NCBI GenBank assembly: GCA_947167455.1
Contig: CAMVIB010000028.1
Coordinates: 1-32,308, forward strand
DNA length: 32,308 bases
From: an uncultured Prevotellaceae bacterium
GTDB taxonomy: Bacteria; Bacteroidota; Bacteroidia; Bacteroidales; Bacteroidaceae
Reading direction: 5' to 3'
Shown: piece by piece, positions 1-7,548 of the stretch
How positions within the stretch are numbered: the first letter of the stretch is position 1
Layout: every line of letters starts with the position of its first letter
Program-made: the position numbers and the translations under genes
Notes under the pieces: model-generated
Told to the model about the DNA's origin: nothing
The model's input: only the letters and a program-made list of their open reading frames with translations
Databases searched by the model: none

Positions 1-57
1 GGGATGCATGTGCCTCGTCTAGGGGATGCATGTGCCTCGTCTAGGGGATGCATGTTA
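1..57. repeat. 22-bp tandem repeat, cut by window edge
   Basis: Two full units of 22 bp (1-22 and 23-44), beginning GGGATGCATG and ending CGTCTAG, are followed by a partial third unit (45-55) that diverges after GGGATGCATGT. The two full units are identical. The array starts at the first base of the window, so more units may lie to the left. There are no unique spacers, so it is not a CRISPR array. No function can be assigned. Confidence 0.85.
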
Positions 58-102
58 CTGCTCCTAATATGGGAGTCTTCTTGAACATGTCCTTGGGATT
101 TT

Positions 103-149
103 GTTAGTGCGCCCCGCGCTCGGCTCGAAGAGACGCTTGACACTTCAAG
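103..149 (+). repeat. dispersed repeat, copy 1
   Basis: This 47-bp segment, running from GTTAGTGCGCCCC to GACACTTCAAG, recurs with a few substitutions at 14648-14694. Similarity continues loosely beyond it into a G-rich stretch, AAGGGGGGCAA here and TAAGGGCAAAAG there. The last 18 bp (132-149) contain the small palindrome CTTGA-CACT-TCAAG and are present as an exact reverse complement at 385-402. Both full copies lie in non-coding DNA. Confidence 0.75.
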
Positions 150-290
150 AAGGGGGGCAATAAGATGTAAGCCAAGGGCCATCGCCATGGGTTATGGAAC
201 GTCGCCAATCTCTCAACCTGTAAGGTCAAAAGAATTTGATGGATGAGTTTAGGCGTGTTCTATTAATTAACAAATTATCTGTGAATTATC

Positions 291-326
291 TTTGTTTGCT
301 CTTGCCTCTTTGTTTGCTCTTGCCTA
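291..326 (+). repeat. 18-bp tandem duplication
   Basis: TTTGTTTGCTCTTGCCTC (291-308) is followed directly by a second copy differing at the last base (309-326). It lies in non-coding DNA between the two arms of the inverted repeat 132-149/385-402. Confidence 0.75.
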
Positions 327-384
327 TCTTTTGCTTCAGGGCCTTGGAACGTCCTCCAAGTGTGGAGCGAGCGGAGCTCGAGCG

Positions 385-402
385 CTTGAAGTGTCAAGCG
401 TC
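385..402 (-). repeat. inverted core of the dispersed repeat
   Basis: CTTGAAGTGTCAAGCGTC is the exact reverse complement of 132-149 and of 14677-14694. Here the core is preceded by GCG, so it folds as a 7-bp hairpin (CGCTTGA-AGTG-TCAAGCG). A further shared GCCGAGCG follows at 409-416. Confidence 0.75.
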
Positions 403-554
403 GCAATCGCCGAGCGGCCAGCTACGCCCCAGCGGCCTTGAAACAAAATATGCTTGAAAATAGCTTAAGAGCAATCCAAAACTAATTTATAGAACCCACC
501 TTAAATATGCTTGTTTCCTAAATTTTGGCGAGTGGGGTAGCAGCGTCCTGCGTG

Positions 555-1448
555 TCAAAGCTTGATGTTGAGCTCATGCAGGATGTCGGAAATCTGCTTC
601 ATCGTGGTGAGGCGTGTCGGAACGAGCGGTAGTCGCAGCTGGTTCTCGCAAAGGCCCATGGCCGAGAGCATAGCCTTGACGCCGGCAGGGTTGCCGTCAA
701 CGAAGAGCAGCTTGAAGAGCTCGGCAAACTTGTGGTGGATGGTCAGTGCGGTGGAGTACTCGCCTTGCAGCGCCAGGCGCACCATCCTGGAGAACTCTCT
801 GGGCAGGGCGTTGCCGATGACGGAGATGACGCCCACGGCACCTAGAGTGATGAGCGGGAATGTTATGCCGTCGTCGCCGGAGATGACGTCGAAGTGTGCA
901 GGTTTGTTCTTGATGATGTCATCCATCTGTGTGATGTTGCCCGATGCCTCCTTGATGGCCACGATGTTCTGAAAGTCGGATGCCAGGCGCAGTGTCGTCT
1001 CGGCTGTCATGTTCACGCCCGTGCGTCCGGGTACATTATATAGTACTACAGGCACCGGCGATGCCTCGGCTATGGCCTTGAAGTGTTGGTAGAGGCCTTC
1101 CTGCGACGGCTTGTTATACATGGGACATACGCTGAGCACACCGTCGATGCCGTGCCAGTCGGACGTCTGCAACTCGTGGACAACGGCTGCCGTGTTGTTG
1201 CCGCCGCAGCCCATGAGCAAAGGCACGCGTCCCGCCACACGCTCCACGAGCAGCGTCTTGAGCATCTGCCGTTCCTCGGGGCTCAGTGTCGGTGTCTCGG
1301 CTGTCGTGCCCATGATGCATAGGAAATCGACACCTCCCTGCAGCTGATATTCTATGAGGCGTATAAGTGCTTGTGTATCTATGTCTCCGTCAGCGCGGAA
1401 AGGTGTTATGAGGGCAATGCCGAGGCCCTTGAAGATGTTCTGTGCCAC
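555..1448 (-). CDS. dapA: 4-hydroxy-tetrahydrodipicolinate synthase
   Basis: Condenses pyruvate with aspartate semialdehyde, the first committed step of the lysine/diaminopimelate branch, which supplies peptidoglycan precursors; cytosolic. The 297 residues form a complete DHDPS/NAL-type barrel. The GTTAE loop is at about 47-51, YNVPGRTG holds the catalytic Tyr (137) and the substrate-binding Arg (142), and IKEASGN carries the Schiff-base Lys (166). The start is a GTG (1446-1448), chosen because MAQNIFKG is the natural N-terminus and it lies only 4 bases after the stop of the upstream MaoC-like gene. The two genes are therefore probably one transcript from the promoter near 1981. NAL-type paralogues exist in the superfamily, but the motif set and length fit DapA well. 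Confidence 0.93.
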   Translation of the reverse strand: MAQNIFKGLGIALITPFRADGDIDTQALIRLIEYQLQGGVDFLCIMGTTAETPTLSPEERQMLKTLLVERVAGRVPLLMGCGGNNTAAVVHELQTSDWHGIDGVLSVCPMYNKPSQEGLYQHFKAIAEASPVPVVLYNVPGRTGVNMTAETTLRLASDFQNIVAIKEASGNITQMDDIIKNKPAHFDVISGDDGITFPLITLGAVGVISVIGNALPREFSRMVRLALQGEYSTALTIHHKFAELFKLLFVDGNPAGVKAMLSAMGLCENQLRLPLVPTRLTTMKQISDILHELNIKL

Positions 1449-1452
1449 GGGG

Positions 1453-1923
1453 TTACTGCTTCTTGAAGTAATAGACGAATGTGCTCACTCCCTCGACGGC
1501 CTTCTTGCCCGTCTCGCGTATCTCGATGACGAAATGCATGCTCATCTTGATGGCGCCGCGCAGGTTGGCCAGTTCCACAAGCTCGGTGCGCAGGCGTATG
1601 GCCTGTCCTGACAGCACGGGCTGTCCGAACTTCAGACGGTCGAGGCCGTAGTTGACGAGGCGCTCGAGGTTGTTGACCTGTATGATCTCATCCCAAAGGT
1701 ATGGCAATAATGAGAGCGTGAGGTAGCCGTGTGCTATGGTCTGGCCGAATGGGCTTTCGCGGCGGCATCGTTCTTCGTCGGTGTGAATCCATTGGTGGTC
1801 GAGCGTGGCGTCGGCAAAAAGGTTGATGCGTGCCTGGTCAACGGTGAGATATTCGCTCACGCCGATTTCCTTCCCGAGGTAGTTCTGGAAATCTTCATAG
1901 CAGTTGATGATGACTTTTTCCAT
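1453..1923 (-). CDS. MaoC-like (hotdog fold) dehydratase
   Basis: A 156-residue protein of the MaoC/R-hydratase family, whose members hydrate or dehydrate acyl thioesters (typically R-specific enoyl-CoA hydration). The hydratase motif is visible: ADATLDHQWIH supplies the Asp42/His47 pair, and FGQTIAHGYLTLSLLP follows as the family's Gly-rich strand. The substrate cannot be read from the sequence. It is the first gene of a two-gene minus-strand unit with dapA, 4 bases apart. A lysine gene paired with an acyl-thioester enzyme has no obvious pathway logic, so the link may be transcriptional only. The ATG at 1921-1923 follows a leader of about 55 nt from the TATTTTTG box. Confidence 0.85.
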   Translation of the reverse strand: MEKVIINCYEDFQNYLGKEIGVSEYLTVDQARINLFADATLDHQWIHTDEERCRRESPFGQTIAHGYLTLSLLPYLWDEIIQVNNLERLVNYGLDRLKFGQPVLSGQAIRLRTELVELANLRGAIKMSMHFVIEIRETGKKAVEGVSTFVYYFKKQ

Positions 1924-1980
1924 ATCGCGGTTTTGATGTTGAGTTTGCGTTTCGTGTTGTCGTGTGTGTCATTTCGGGCG

Positions 1981-1988
1981 CAAAAATA
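1981..1988 (-). promoter_or_regulatory. -7 box of the MaoC-dapA promoter
   Basis: The minus strand reads TATTTTTG, a match to the Bacteroidetes -7 element TAnnTTTG, about 58 nt upstream of the MaoC-like ATG. No TTG is seen 19-21 bp upstream, so the -33 element is weak or absent. It is divergent from the kdsA promoter 50 bp away. Confidence 0.5.
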
Positions 1989-2039
1989 ATGCTTTTTGGT
2001 CAAAACATAACCTTTTTGTGCGCTTTTTTGCACTAAAAC

Positions 2040-2070
2040 TTGCTGATTCGGGCGTTTTGAGCTACTTTTG
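2040..2070 (+). promoter_or_regulatory. kdsA promoter, apparently leaderless
   Basis: TTG (2040-2042), a spacer of exactly 20 bp and TACTTTTG (2063-2070) match the Bacteroidetes sigma-ABfr consensus. The -7 box ends only 4 bases before the kdsA ATG at 2075. Transcription normally starts about 4-8 nt after this box, so the mRNA should begin at or next to the start codon. Confidence 0.75.
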
Positions 2071-2074
2071 CACC

Positions 2075-2830
2075 ATGAAACCGCTATTTATTGCCGGACC
2101 GTGCGTCATAGAGAGTGCCTCTTTGCTCGACGAGGTGGCCTCAGAGCTCACACGAATCCGCGATACTTTTCATGTCGAGATATATTTCAAGGCCTCCTTT
2201 GACAAAGCCAACCGCACCAGTCTCTCATCCTTCCGCGGCCCGGGGTTGGAGCGTGGTCTCCGGATGCTGTCCGACGTAGGCAGCCGCTACCGTCTGCCTC
2301 TTTTGACCGACATTCACGAAGCGTGGCAGGCAGCTCCGGCGGCCGAAGTGGTTGACGTGCTGCAAATACCGGCCTTCCTATGCCGACAGACCGACCTGCT
2401 CGTCGCTGCCGCAAAGACAGGTCGCACGGTGAATATTAAGAAGGCCCAGTTCCTCTCGGGGCAGGATATGCGCTATCCTGTGGACAAGGCCCGTCAGAGC
2501 GGAGCCACTGACGTGTGGCTCACTGAGCGCGGCAACACCTTCGGCTACAACAACCTGGTCGTTGACTTCCGCAACATACCCGACATGCTTGCGTGGACAC
2601 CGCGCGTCATCATGGATTGTACGCACAGCGTGCAACGCCCCGGTGCTGCCGACGGTAAGACAGGCGGCAACCGCGAGTTCGTACCTGCTATGGCATTGGC
2701 AGCCAAGGCTTTTGGCGCCACGGGCTTTTTCTTTGAGACACATCCCACCCCTGACAGCGCACTCTCCGACGGGCCTAACATGATACCCCTCAGCGAGCTT
2801 GCCGGTGTCATTGCTTCGCTGCTTAGCTGA
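2075..2830 (+). CDS. kdsA: 3-deoxy-8-phosphooctulonate (KDO-8-P) synthase
   Basis: Condenses arabinose 5-phosphate with phosphoenolpyruvate to give KDO-8-P, the precursor of the Kdo sugar of the LPS inner core; cytosolic. The 251 residues carry the family motifs FKASFDKANRTS, TDIHE, QIPAFLCRQTDLL, ERGNTFGYNNLVVDFR and DCTHSVQ. Cys10 in AGPCVIES, the His of DCTHS, the Glu of FETHP and the Asp of DGPNM match the four metal ligands of class II enzymes, so a metal-dependent enzyme is inferred. The frame is open upstream to 1964, but that extension crosses the promoter and is not family-like, so the ATG at 2075 is the start. kdsD follows after about 50 nt and makes the arabinose 5-phosphate used here. 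Confidence 0.95.
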   Translation: MKPLFIAGPCVIESASLLDEVASELTRIRDTFHVEIYFKASFDKANRTSLSSFRGPGLERGLRMLSDVGSRYRLPLLTDIHEAWQAAPAAEVVDVLQIPAFLCRQTDLLVAAAKTGRTVNIKKAQFLSGQDMRYPVDKARQSGATDVWLTERGNTFGYNNLVVDFRNIPDMLAWTPRVIMDCTHSVQRPGAADGKTGGNREFVPAMALAAKAFGATGFFFETHPTPDSALSDGPNMIPLSELAGVIASLLS

Positions 2831-2881
2831 CCATCGGGAGGCATCGTGTCACGATTCTCACAATACAAACTCAGAACACAG

Positions 2882-3841
2882 ATGATAAACGATATTGACG
2901 TGCGCGCTATAGCCGAACACTGTCTTCGTGTGGAGGCAGAGGCTATAAGCGGCCTTGTGTCTCAGCTTGACGACTCGCTGGAGCGTGCCGTGGCGCTGAT
3001 GCATGACTGTCGCGGCAAGGTGATTGTGACCGGTGTCGGCAAGAGCGGGCACATCGGTGCCAAGGTGGCCGCCACGTTGGCAAGCACTGGCACGCCGGCA
3101 TTCTATGTCAACCCGCTCGACCTCTTTCATGGCGATCTTGGAGTGATAGAATCCACAGACGTCGTGCTGGCAATATCCAACAGCGGTCAGACGGACGAGC
3201 TGTTGCGCGTCGTGCCCTACCTCAAGGAGCACCACGTGCCGCTGATAGGCATGACAGGCAATGGCGAGTCGTTGTTGGCTCGCAATGCCGATGTCCATCT
3301 TATGGTAAGCGTGCGTCAGGAGGCATGTCCGCTCAACCTGGCTCCCACGAGCAGCACCACCGCCCAGCTGGCTATGGGCGATGCCTTGGCTTGTGCGTTG
3401 ATGGAGATACGTCATTTCCGTGCCAACGACTTCGCCGTCTTCCATCCCGGCGGCTCTCTCGGACGACGCCTGCTGACGCGTGCACAGGACGTCATGCGCA
3501 CCGATGACCTTCCTACGCTCTCGCCCGACGTGACGCTGGGCGAGGCCATACTCCTCGTGAGTCGTTCTAAGCTGGGACTTGCCGTTGCCGTGGAGAACGG
3601 TCGTGTGGCAGGCATCATCACCGACGGAGATGTGCGGCGTGCCATGGAGCGTCTGCAGCAGGACTTTTTCGGCGTGCCGGTGCGCCAGGTCATGACGCGC
3701 GAACCCAAGTGCGTGTCGCCCGAGGCCAAGATAAGCGACATCCAGGCCCTGATGCATCGCTCACTCATTCACGCCGTGCTCGTCGTTGACCAACAACGCC
3801 ACCTCATTGGCATAGTGGACTCTTTCGCATGTCACATATAG
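2882..3841 (+). CDS. kdsD: arabinose-5-phosphate isomerase (KpsF/GutQ family)
   Basis: Converts ribulose 5-phosphate to arabinose 5-phosphate, the substrate of KdsA. The order is an N-terminal SIS domain (VTGVGKSGHIGAK, HGDLGVI and ISNSGQTDE are its sugar-phosphate loops), then two CBS domains from about residue 195 to the end (QDVMRTDD, then RQVMTREPKCVSPEAK). The length of 319 residues is close to the usual 320-330. Two starts are possible. The ATG at 2882 gives MINDIDVRAIAEHC, which resembles relatives. A GTG at 2846 adds 12 residues and has a GGGAGG 4 bases before it, but the extra residues are not family-like. The coding end is 21 bases from the next gene, which suggests one transcript. 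Confidence 0.92.
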   Translation: MINDIDVRAIAEHCLRVEAEAISGLVSQLDDSLERAVALMHDCRGKVIVTGVGKSGHIGAKVAATLASTGTPAFYVNPLDLFHGDLGVIESTDVVLAISNSGQTDELLRVVPYLKEHHVPLIGMTGNGESLLARNADVHLMVSVRQEACPLNLAPTSSTTAQLAMGDALACALMEIRHFRANDFAVFHPGGSLGRRLLTRAQDVMRTDDLPTLSPDVTLGEAILLVSRSKLGLAVAVENGRVAGIITDGDVRRAMERLQQDFFGVPVRQVMTREPKCVSPEAKISDIQALMHRSLIHAVLVVDQQRHLIGIVDSFACHI

Positions 3842-3862
3842 CACGTCAAGGACTTTAAAACA

Positions 3863-6800
3863 ATGCACATATATCGCTGTATCTTAACATTATGCGCTGT
3901 AGCGGCTCTATTGACACTTGCACCTCTGAGAGCCGGGGCCGAACGTCAGCACTCCGACTATTTCTTCAAGCATGTAACTCTTGCCGACGGGCTGTCATCG
4001 TCGCAGGTCAATGCCATCTGCAAGGACTCGCGAGGCTTTATGTGGTTTGGCACGGCCAGCGGCCTGAATCGCTATGACGGCTACAACATACGCACATACA
4101 AGAGCGATTTCAGTAACAGCATGGCACTGCCCGACGGCTATGTGCAGAGCATCCAGGAAGATGCCTCCGGCATGCTGTGGATAGGCACTCCGAGCGGATA
4201 TGTCGTGATGGACCCTGTGCGCGAGATTTTCGACCGCAGCGTGCAGCAGCGCCTGTCGAAGGTGGCAGGCGGCACCATGCCTACGCTCTTGTTCATCGAC
4301 TCGAAGAAGAACTTCTGGGCGTACGTCCAGGGTAAGGGCTTGTACTTCTTCAAGACACAGATGCAGCTGACCTATGAATTCCAGCTGGGGCAGGAGCGCG
4401 GGTTGCCGTCGGGACGTGTCACGGGCATCTGTGAGATGCCCGATGGCGCGGCGGTAGTGTTTGAGGACGGCACCATCTGCGGCGTTGACGGCGAGCACCA
4501 GCGTGTCGTCTGGACAGACCTTACGCTGGCCCGCCACAAGGTGCCGCATGAGAACTACCGCGTCTTTATGGATTCGAAGCACCGTGACATCTTCGTCTTC
4601 AGCGACATGCGAACCTTTATCTACGATGGTGACACAAAAACATGGTCGCGTTCGCTTGCCGAGTTCGCACAGACGTGGGGGTGCTCGTGGGATTTCGACG
4701 ATGCCATCATCACGGGTGTCGTGGAGGATAAGAACCATTTCGTATGGCTCTGTACAGACAGGACGGGACTTGTGCTCCTCGATGTGGACAGTCGTGTCGT
4801 ACGTCGCCATTTGCGTCACAGCGGAGACTCGCGATCGTTGCCTGCCAACAACATCCAGACGCTATATATCGACGACTCCAACCTCTTGTGGGTAGGCACG
4901 TTGCGTTTCGGAGTCAGCTACTGGGGCTTCAGCATCTATCGCTTCATCCTCGACCGCGTGGCCGACGTCAACGGCATCAGTGAAGACCCACAAGGCAATA
5001 TCTGGATGGCAACGCGCGACAAGGGGTTGATATGCAAGAATCTCGAGGACACGGTCTATACACGCTTCGGGCGTCAGAAGGGTCTGAGTGACGACATGTT
5101 CGCCTGCGTTCATGTGGCACGCGACGGCTCCGTGTGGGCCGGTTCCAACCGCTATGGCCTCAACCATCTTCAGGGCAACCATGTCACCGTGTATCGGCAT
5201 GAGGCGGGCAACACGAATAGTATCGGGAGCGACAATGTCACGGCCATCACCGAGGACCAGAACGGCACCGTATGGGTTGCGACGCTGGGAGGCGGCATGC
5301 AGGGCATCGACCCCCACCGTGGCACGATGGCAAACTTCAACTACGCCGGACGACGCCTGCCGTCAGACGAGGTGACGTCGCTGGCCACGCGCGGCAACCG
5401 CCTCGTGGCAGGCACGTCAGACGGCATCGCGGTGGTGAACCTCTCAACGAATCAGGTCGAGTTCTTCAGAGGCACACGCCTTGGCGACAGGCACTTCACG
5501 AATCTCTATGTCACGCAGGTGCTCATCGACAGCCGAGGGCTGATATGGGTCGGCACGCGCGACGGACTCAACCTCTATAACCCCAAGAGCGATGCCTTGC
5601 AGACCTTTGGCGCCGAAGAGGGCTTGCCCAACAACATGATATGTGGACTCGCAGAAGACGGGTCGCACCACATCTGGGTCACCACTGCGGGAGGCGTGTG
5701 CCGCCTCGTGCCTCAGGACGACGGTTCCAACCAAGGCTATAACGTATATGTGTATAACTACAGCGTGGCCGATGGTCTGCAAGGACCTGAGTACAATCAG
5801 GGTTCCATCTGCACGACACGTGCAGGGTGGATCTACATGGGCGGCCCCAATGGCTTCAATTGGATTAATATAGGCGAGACAGAGAACCGTAACACTGAGA
5901 CGCGCGTGCTGTTGACGGAACTCATCTTCGCAGACAAGATTATTGGCACACGTCAGGAGGTGGCAGGACAAACGGTGCTTCACACCGACCTCAATGAGAC
6001 ACAGAAGCTGACGTTGCCTTACTTCATGAAAAACTTTGCCATCGCCATGTCCGTCAGCAATTACTATCGTTGCGACCATCCGCAGTTCGTTTATATGCTC
6101 GAGGGACGCGATGAACGCTGGCTGCCTGGCGACCCGATACTCCACGGCGTGAGGTTCACGGGACTGAAACCAGGACGCTATGTCCTGCACGTCAAGGCTA
6201 TCAACGACGATGGCAGGCAGAGCGATGACGAGCACACGCTCGAAATAGTGCTGAAGCGCACGGCATGGCTGTCATGGTGGGCCATCGCCATTTATGTGCT
6301 GCTGCTGGCTGGTTTGGCGGTAATGCTGAAGTTCGCCATACCATGGATCCACGAACTTTTCATGGACAACCGCCGCGAGCGAGAACTCTTCATGCGACGT
6401 ACCGAAGCCCTGAAGGACCTCACACAGACGCTCATAGACCCTATCAGTAAGGTCATAGCCCAGCTGCGACGCCTCAACCCGATGCTCACAACACCCGAGC
6501 AACGCGAGATTTCCAACAACATCCTACACATCGAGAAGAACCTTCTGGCCGAGCTCAAAGAGGCCAAGAATGAGGACTTGTTACACCTCCTGCCTGAGGA
6601 ACTCCGCCAGACAGCGGTGAGTGACGATGCCGATGATGGCGTGCTGCAGCTCTCCGAGGCTATTGAGACTGACGATGCCGGTGACAAGGCAGGCAGCGAG
6701 CCCGACGATGCCGGCAACGCCACGGCAGCGCCACGTCCGGCAACACTTAAACCGAAGCGTGAGAAGCCGAAACGCCTCATCTACTTCGTCGATTCTGACG

Positions 6801-7540
6801 AGACAATAACAGAGTGGGTCACCGACCAGCTTAAGAATACTTACGACTTCGAAACCTTCACCACGGCCGATGCTGTGATGGCAGCCTTGGGGCAGAGACG
6901 TCCCGACCTCATCATTGCCAACGAGATGCTCGCCGACATGCGTGGCAGCGAGCTCTGCGTGCGCGTCAAGAATGAGAAAGGCTATGCCAGAATACCTTTT
7001 GTGCTGATGCTCGAGAATGCTACGTCGGCCTCCGAGTTCGAGAAGCAGGGCATCACCGTCGCTGCCGACGATTACGTGCTTCACTTCTACGACCTTAAGG
7101 CTCTCAGCGTTCGCTGTGCACGCCTAATGGGAGACCCCGTTGACGACAGCGTCATACCCAACGAGGATGCCATGCTCACCGCCGATGCCATGAGCGCCGG
7201 AGTGGGTGAGCTGATACGCCGGCAGGTACAGGAGTTCGTGCGGCAGAACATCTCAAACCCAAAGCTCGCCCTCTTCGACCTCTGCGACGCCATTGGCGTG
7301 CCGTTGCCGCAGCTCTTCAGACGCATAGAGAAACTGACGGGCAAGACACCGGCCGACTACATCCGCGAGATTCGTCTGGCCGAGGCGGCAACGCTGCTGC
7401 GCGACACCGACATCGCTCCCATCGAGGTGGCCGAGGAGGTCGGTATGCCAAACCTCGACATCTTCACGCGTACATTCACCGACATCTATGGCGAGAGTCC
7501 GACACAATACCAGGAGCGCCATCGTGGCATAAATGTCTGA
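3863..7540 (+). CDS. propeller-Y_Y_Y-AraC membrane regulator lacking a kinase domain
   Basis: A 1225-residue protein with the hybrid two-component (HTCS) layout of Bacteroidales but no kinase. In order: a signal peptide (about 1-26), two-component-regulator propeller blades (about 35-715, recurrent FMWFGT, MLWIGT and IWVGTRDGLNLY motifs), a Y_Y_Y domain (about 724-799), one membrane helix (about 802-826), a helical linker with an acidic Asp-rich part (827-970), a receiver-like domain (971-1105) and an AraC-type DNA-binding domain (about 1116-1222). The helical linker lines up with a HisKA dimerisation helix but reads LTQTLIDPISK where HELRTPL is expected, and no ATP-binding N, G1 or G2 boxes follow. 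In the receiver, the phospho-acceptor position is Asn1020 (IIANEML) and the usual KPF is replaced by HFY. It would sense a periplasmic ligand and act on DNA without phosphorylation (inferred). Only 8 bases separate it from the PLD gene. Confidence 0.88.
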   Translation: MHIYRCILTLCAVAALLTLAPLRAGAERQHSDYFFKHVTLADGLSSSQVNAICKDSRGFMWFGTASGLNRYDGYNIRTYKSDFSNSMALPDGYVQSIQEDASGMLWIGTPSGYVVMDPVREIFDRSVQQRLSKVAGGTMPTLLFIDSKKNFWAYVQGKGLYFFKTQMQLTYEFQLGQERGLPSGRVTGICEMPDGAAVVFEDGTICGVDGEHQRVVWTDLTLARHKVPHENYRVFMDSKHRDIFVFSDMRTFIYDGDTKTWSRSLAEFAQTWGCSWDFDDAIITGVVEDKNHFVWLCTDRTGLVLLDVDSRVVRRHLRHSGDSRSLPANNIQTLYIDDSNLLWVGTLRFGVSYWGFSIYRFILDRVADVNGISEDPQGNIWMATRDKGLICKNLEDTVYTRFGRQKGLSDDMFACVHVARDGSVWAGSNRYGLNHLQGNHVTVYRHEAGNTNSIGSDNVTAITEDQNGTVWVATLGGGMQGIDPHRGTMANFNYAGRRLPSDEVTSLATRGNRLVAGTSDGIAVVNLSTNQVEFFRGTRLGDRHFTNLYVTQVLIDSRGLIWVGTRDGLNLYNPKSDALQTFGAEEGLPNNMICGLAEDGSHHIWVTTAGGVCRLVPQDDGSNQGYNVYVYNYSVADGLQGPEYNQGSICTTRAGWIYMGGPNGFNWINIGETENRNTETRVLLTELIFADKIIGTRQEVAGQTVLHTDLNETQKLTLPYFMKNFAIAMSVSNYYRCDHPQFVYMLEGRDERWLPGDPILHGVRFTGLKPGRYVLHVKAINDDGRQSDDEHTLEIVLKRTAWLSWWAIAIYVLLLAGLAVMLKFAIPWIHELFMDNRRERELFMRRTEALKDLTQTLIDPISKVIAQLRRLNPMLTTPEQREISNNILHIEKNLLAELKEAKNEDLLHLLPEELRQTAVSDDADDGVLQLSEAIETDDAGDKAGSEPDDAGNATAAPRPATLKPKREKPKRLIYFVDSDETITEWVTDQLKNTYDFETFTTADAVMAALGQRRPDLIIANEMLADMRGSELCVRVKNEKGYARIPFVLMLENATSASEFEKQGITVAADDYVLHFYDLKALSVRCARLMGDPVDDSVIPNEDAMLTADAMSAGVGELIRRQVQEFVRQNISNPKLALFDLCDAIGVPLPQLFRRIEKLTGKTPADYIREIRLAEAATLLRDTDIAPIEVAEEVGMPNLDIFTRTFTDIYGESPTQYQERHRGINV

Positions 7541-7548
7541 ACACGCCA

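Larger units (their letters stand above)
58..554. other. non-coding, repeat-rich stretch
   Basis: No convincing gene is seen. The longest open frame (236-457, 73 codons) has no family resemblance, and it runs through a short tandem duplication and an inverted repeat. The stretch holds one copy of the dispersed repeat (103-149), its inverted core (385-402), an 18-bp direct duplication (291-326) and a TATCTTTG box at 287-294 without a matching upstream TTG. It could be a repeat cluster or an RNA locus; the sequence does not decide. Confidence 0.5.

Noticed and set aside
1..57. CRISPR array
   Set aside because: Units are directly adjacent with no spacers, and no cas genes are present.
236..457. 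73-codon open frame with a hydrophobic stretch
   Set aside because: The hydrophobic part comes from the 18-bp tandem duplication, the end from the inverted repeat core, and nothing resembles a known small protein.
58..554. tmRNA or 6S RNA in the left non-coding region
   Set aside because: No alanine-tRNA-like ends or tag-coding frame and no long closed 6S-like stem could be found.
3995..4819. Long minus-strand frames within the regulator gene, and similar ones opposite kdsD, metH and the protease gene
   Set aside because: GC-rich coding DNA leaves long antisense frames; the plus-strand proteins show full domain structure and these do not.
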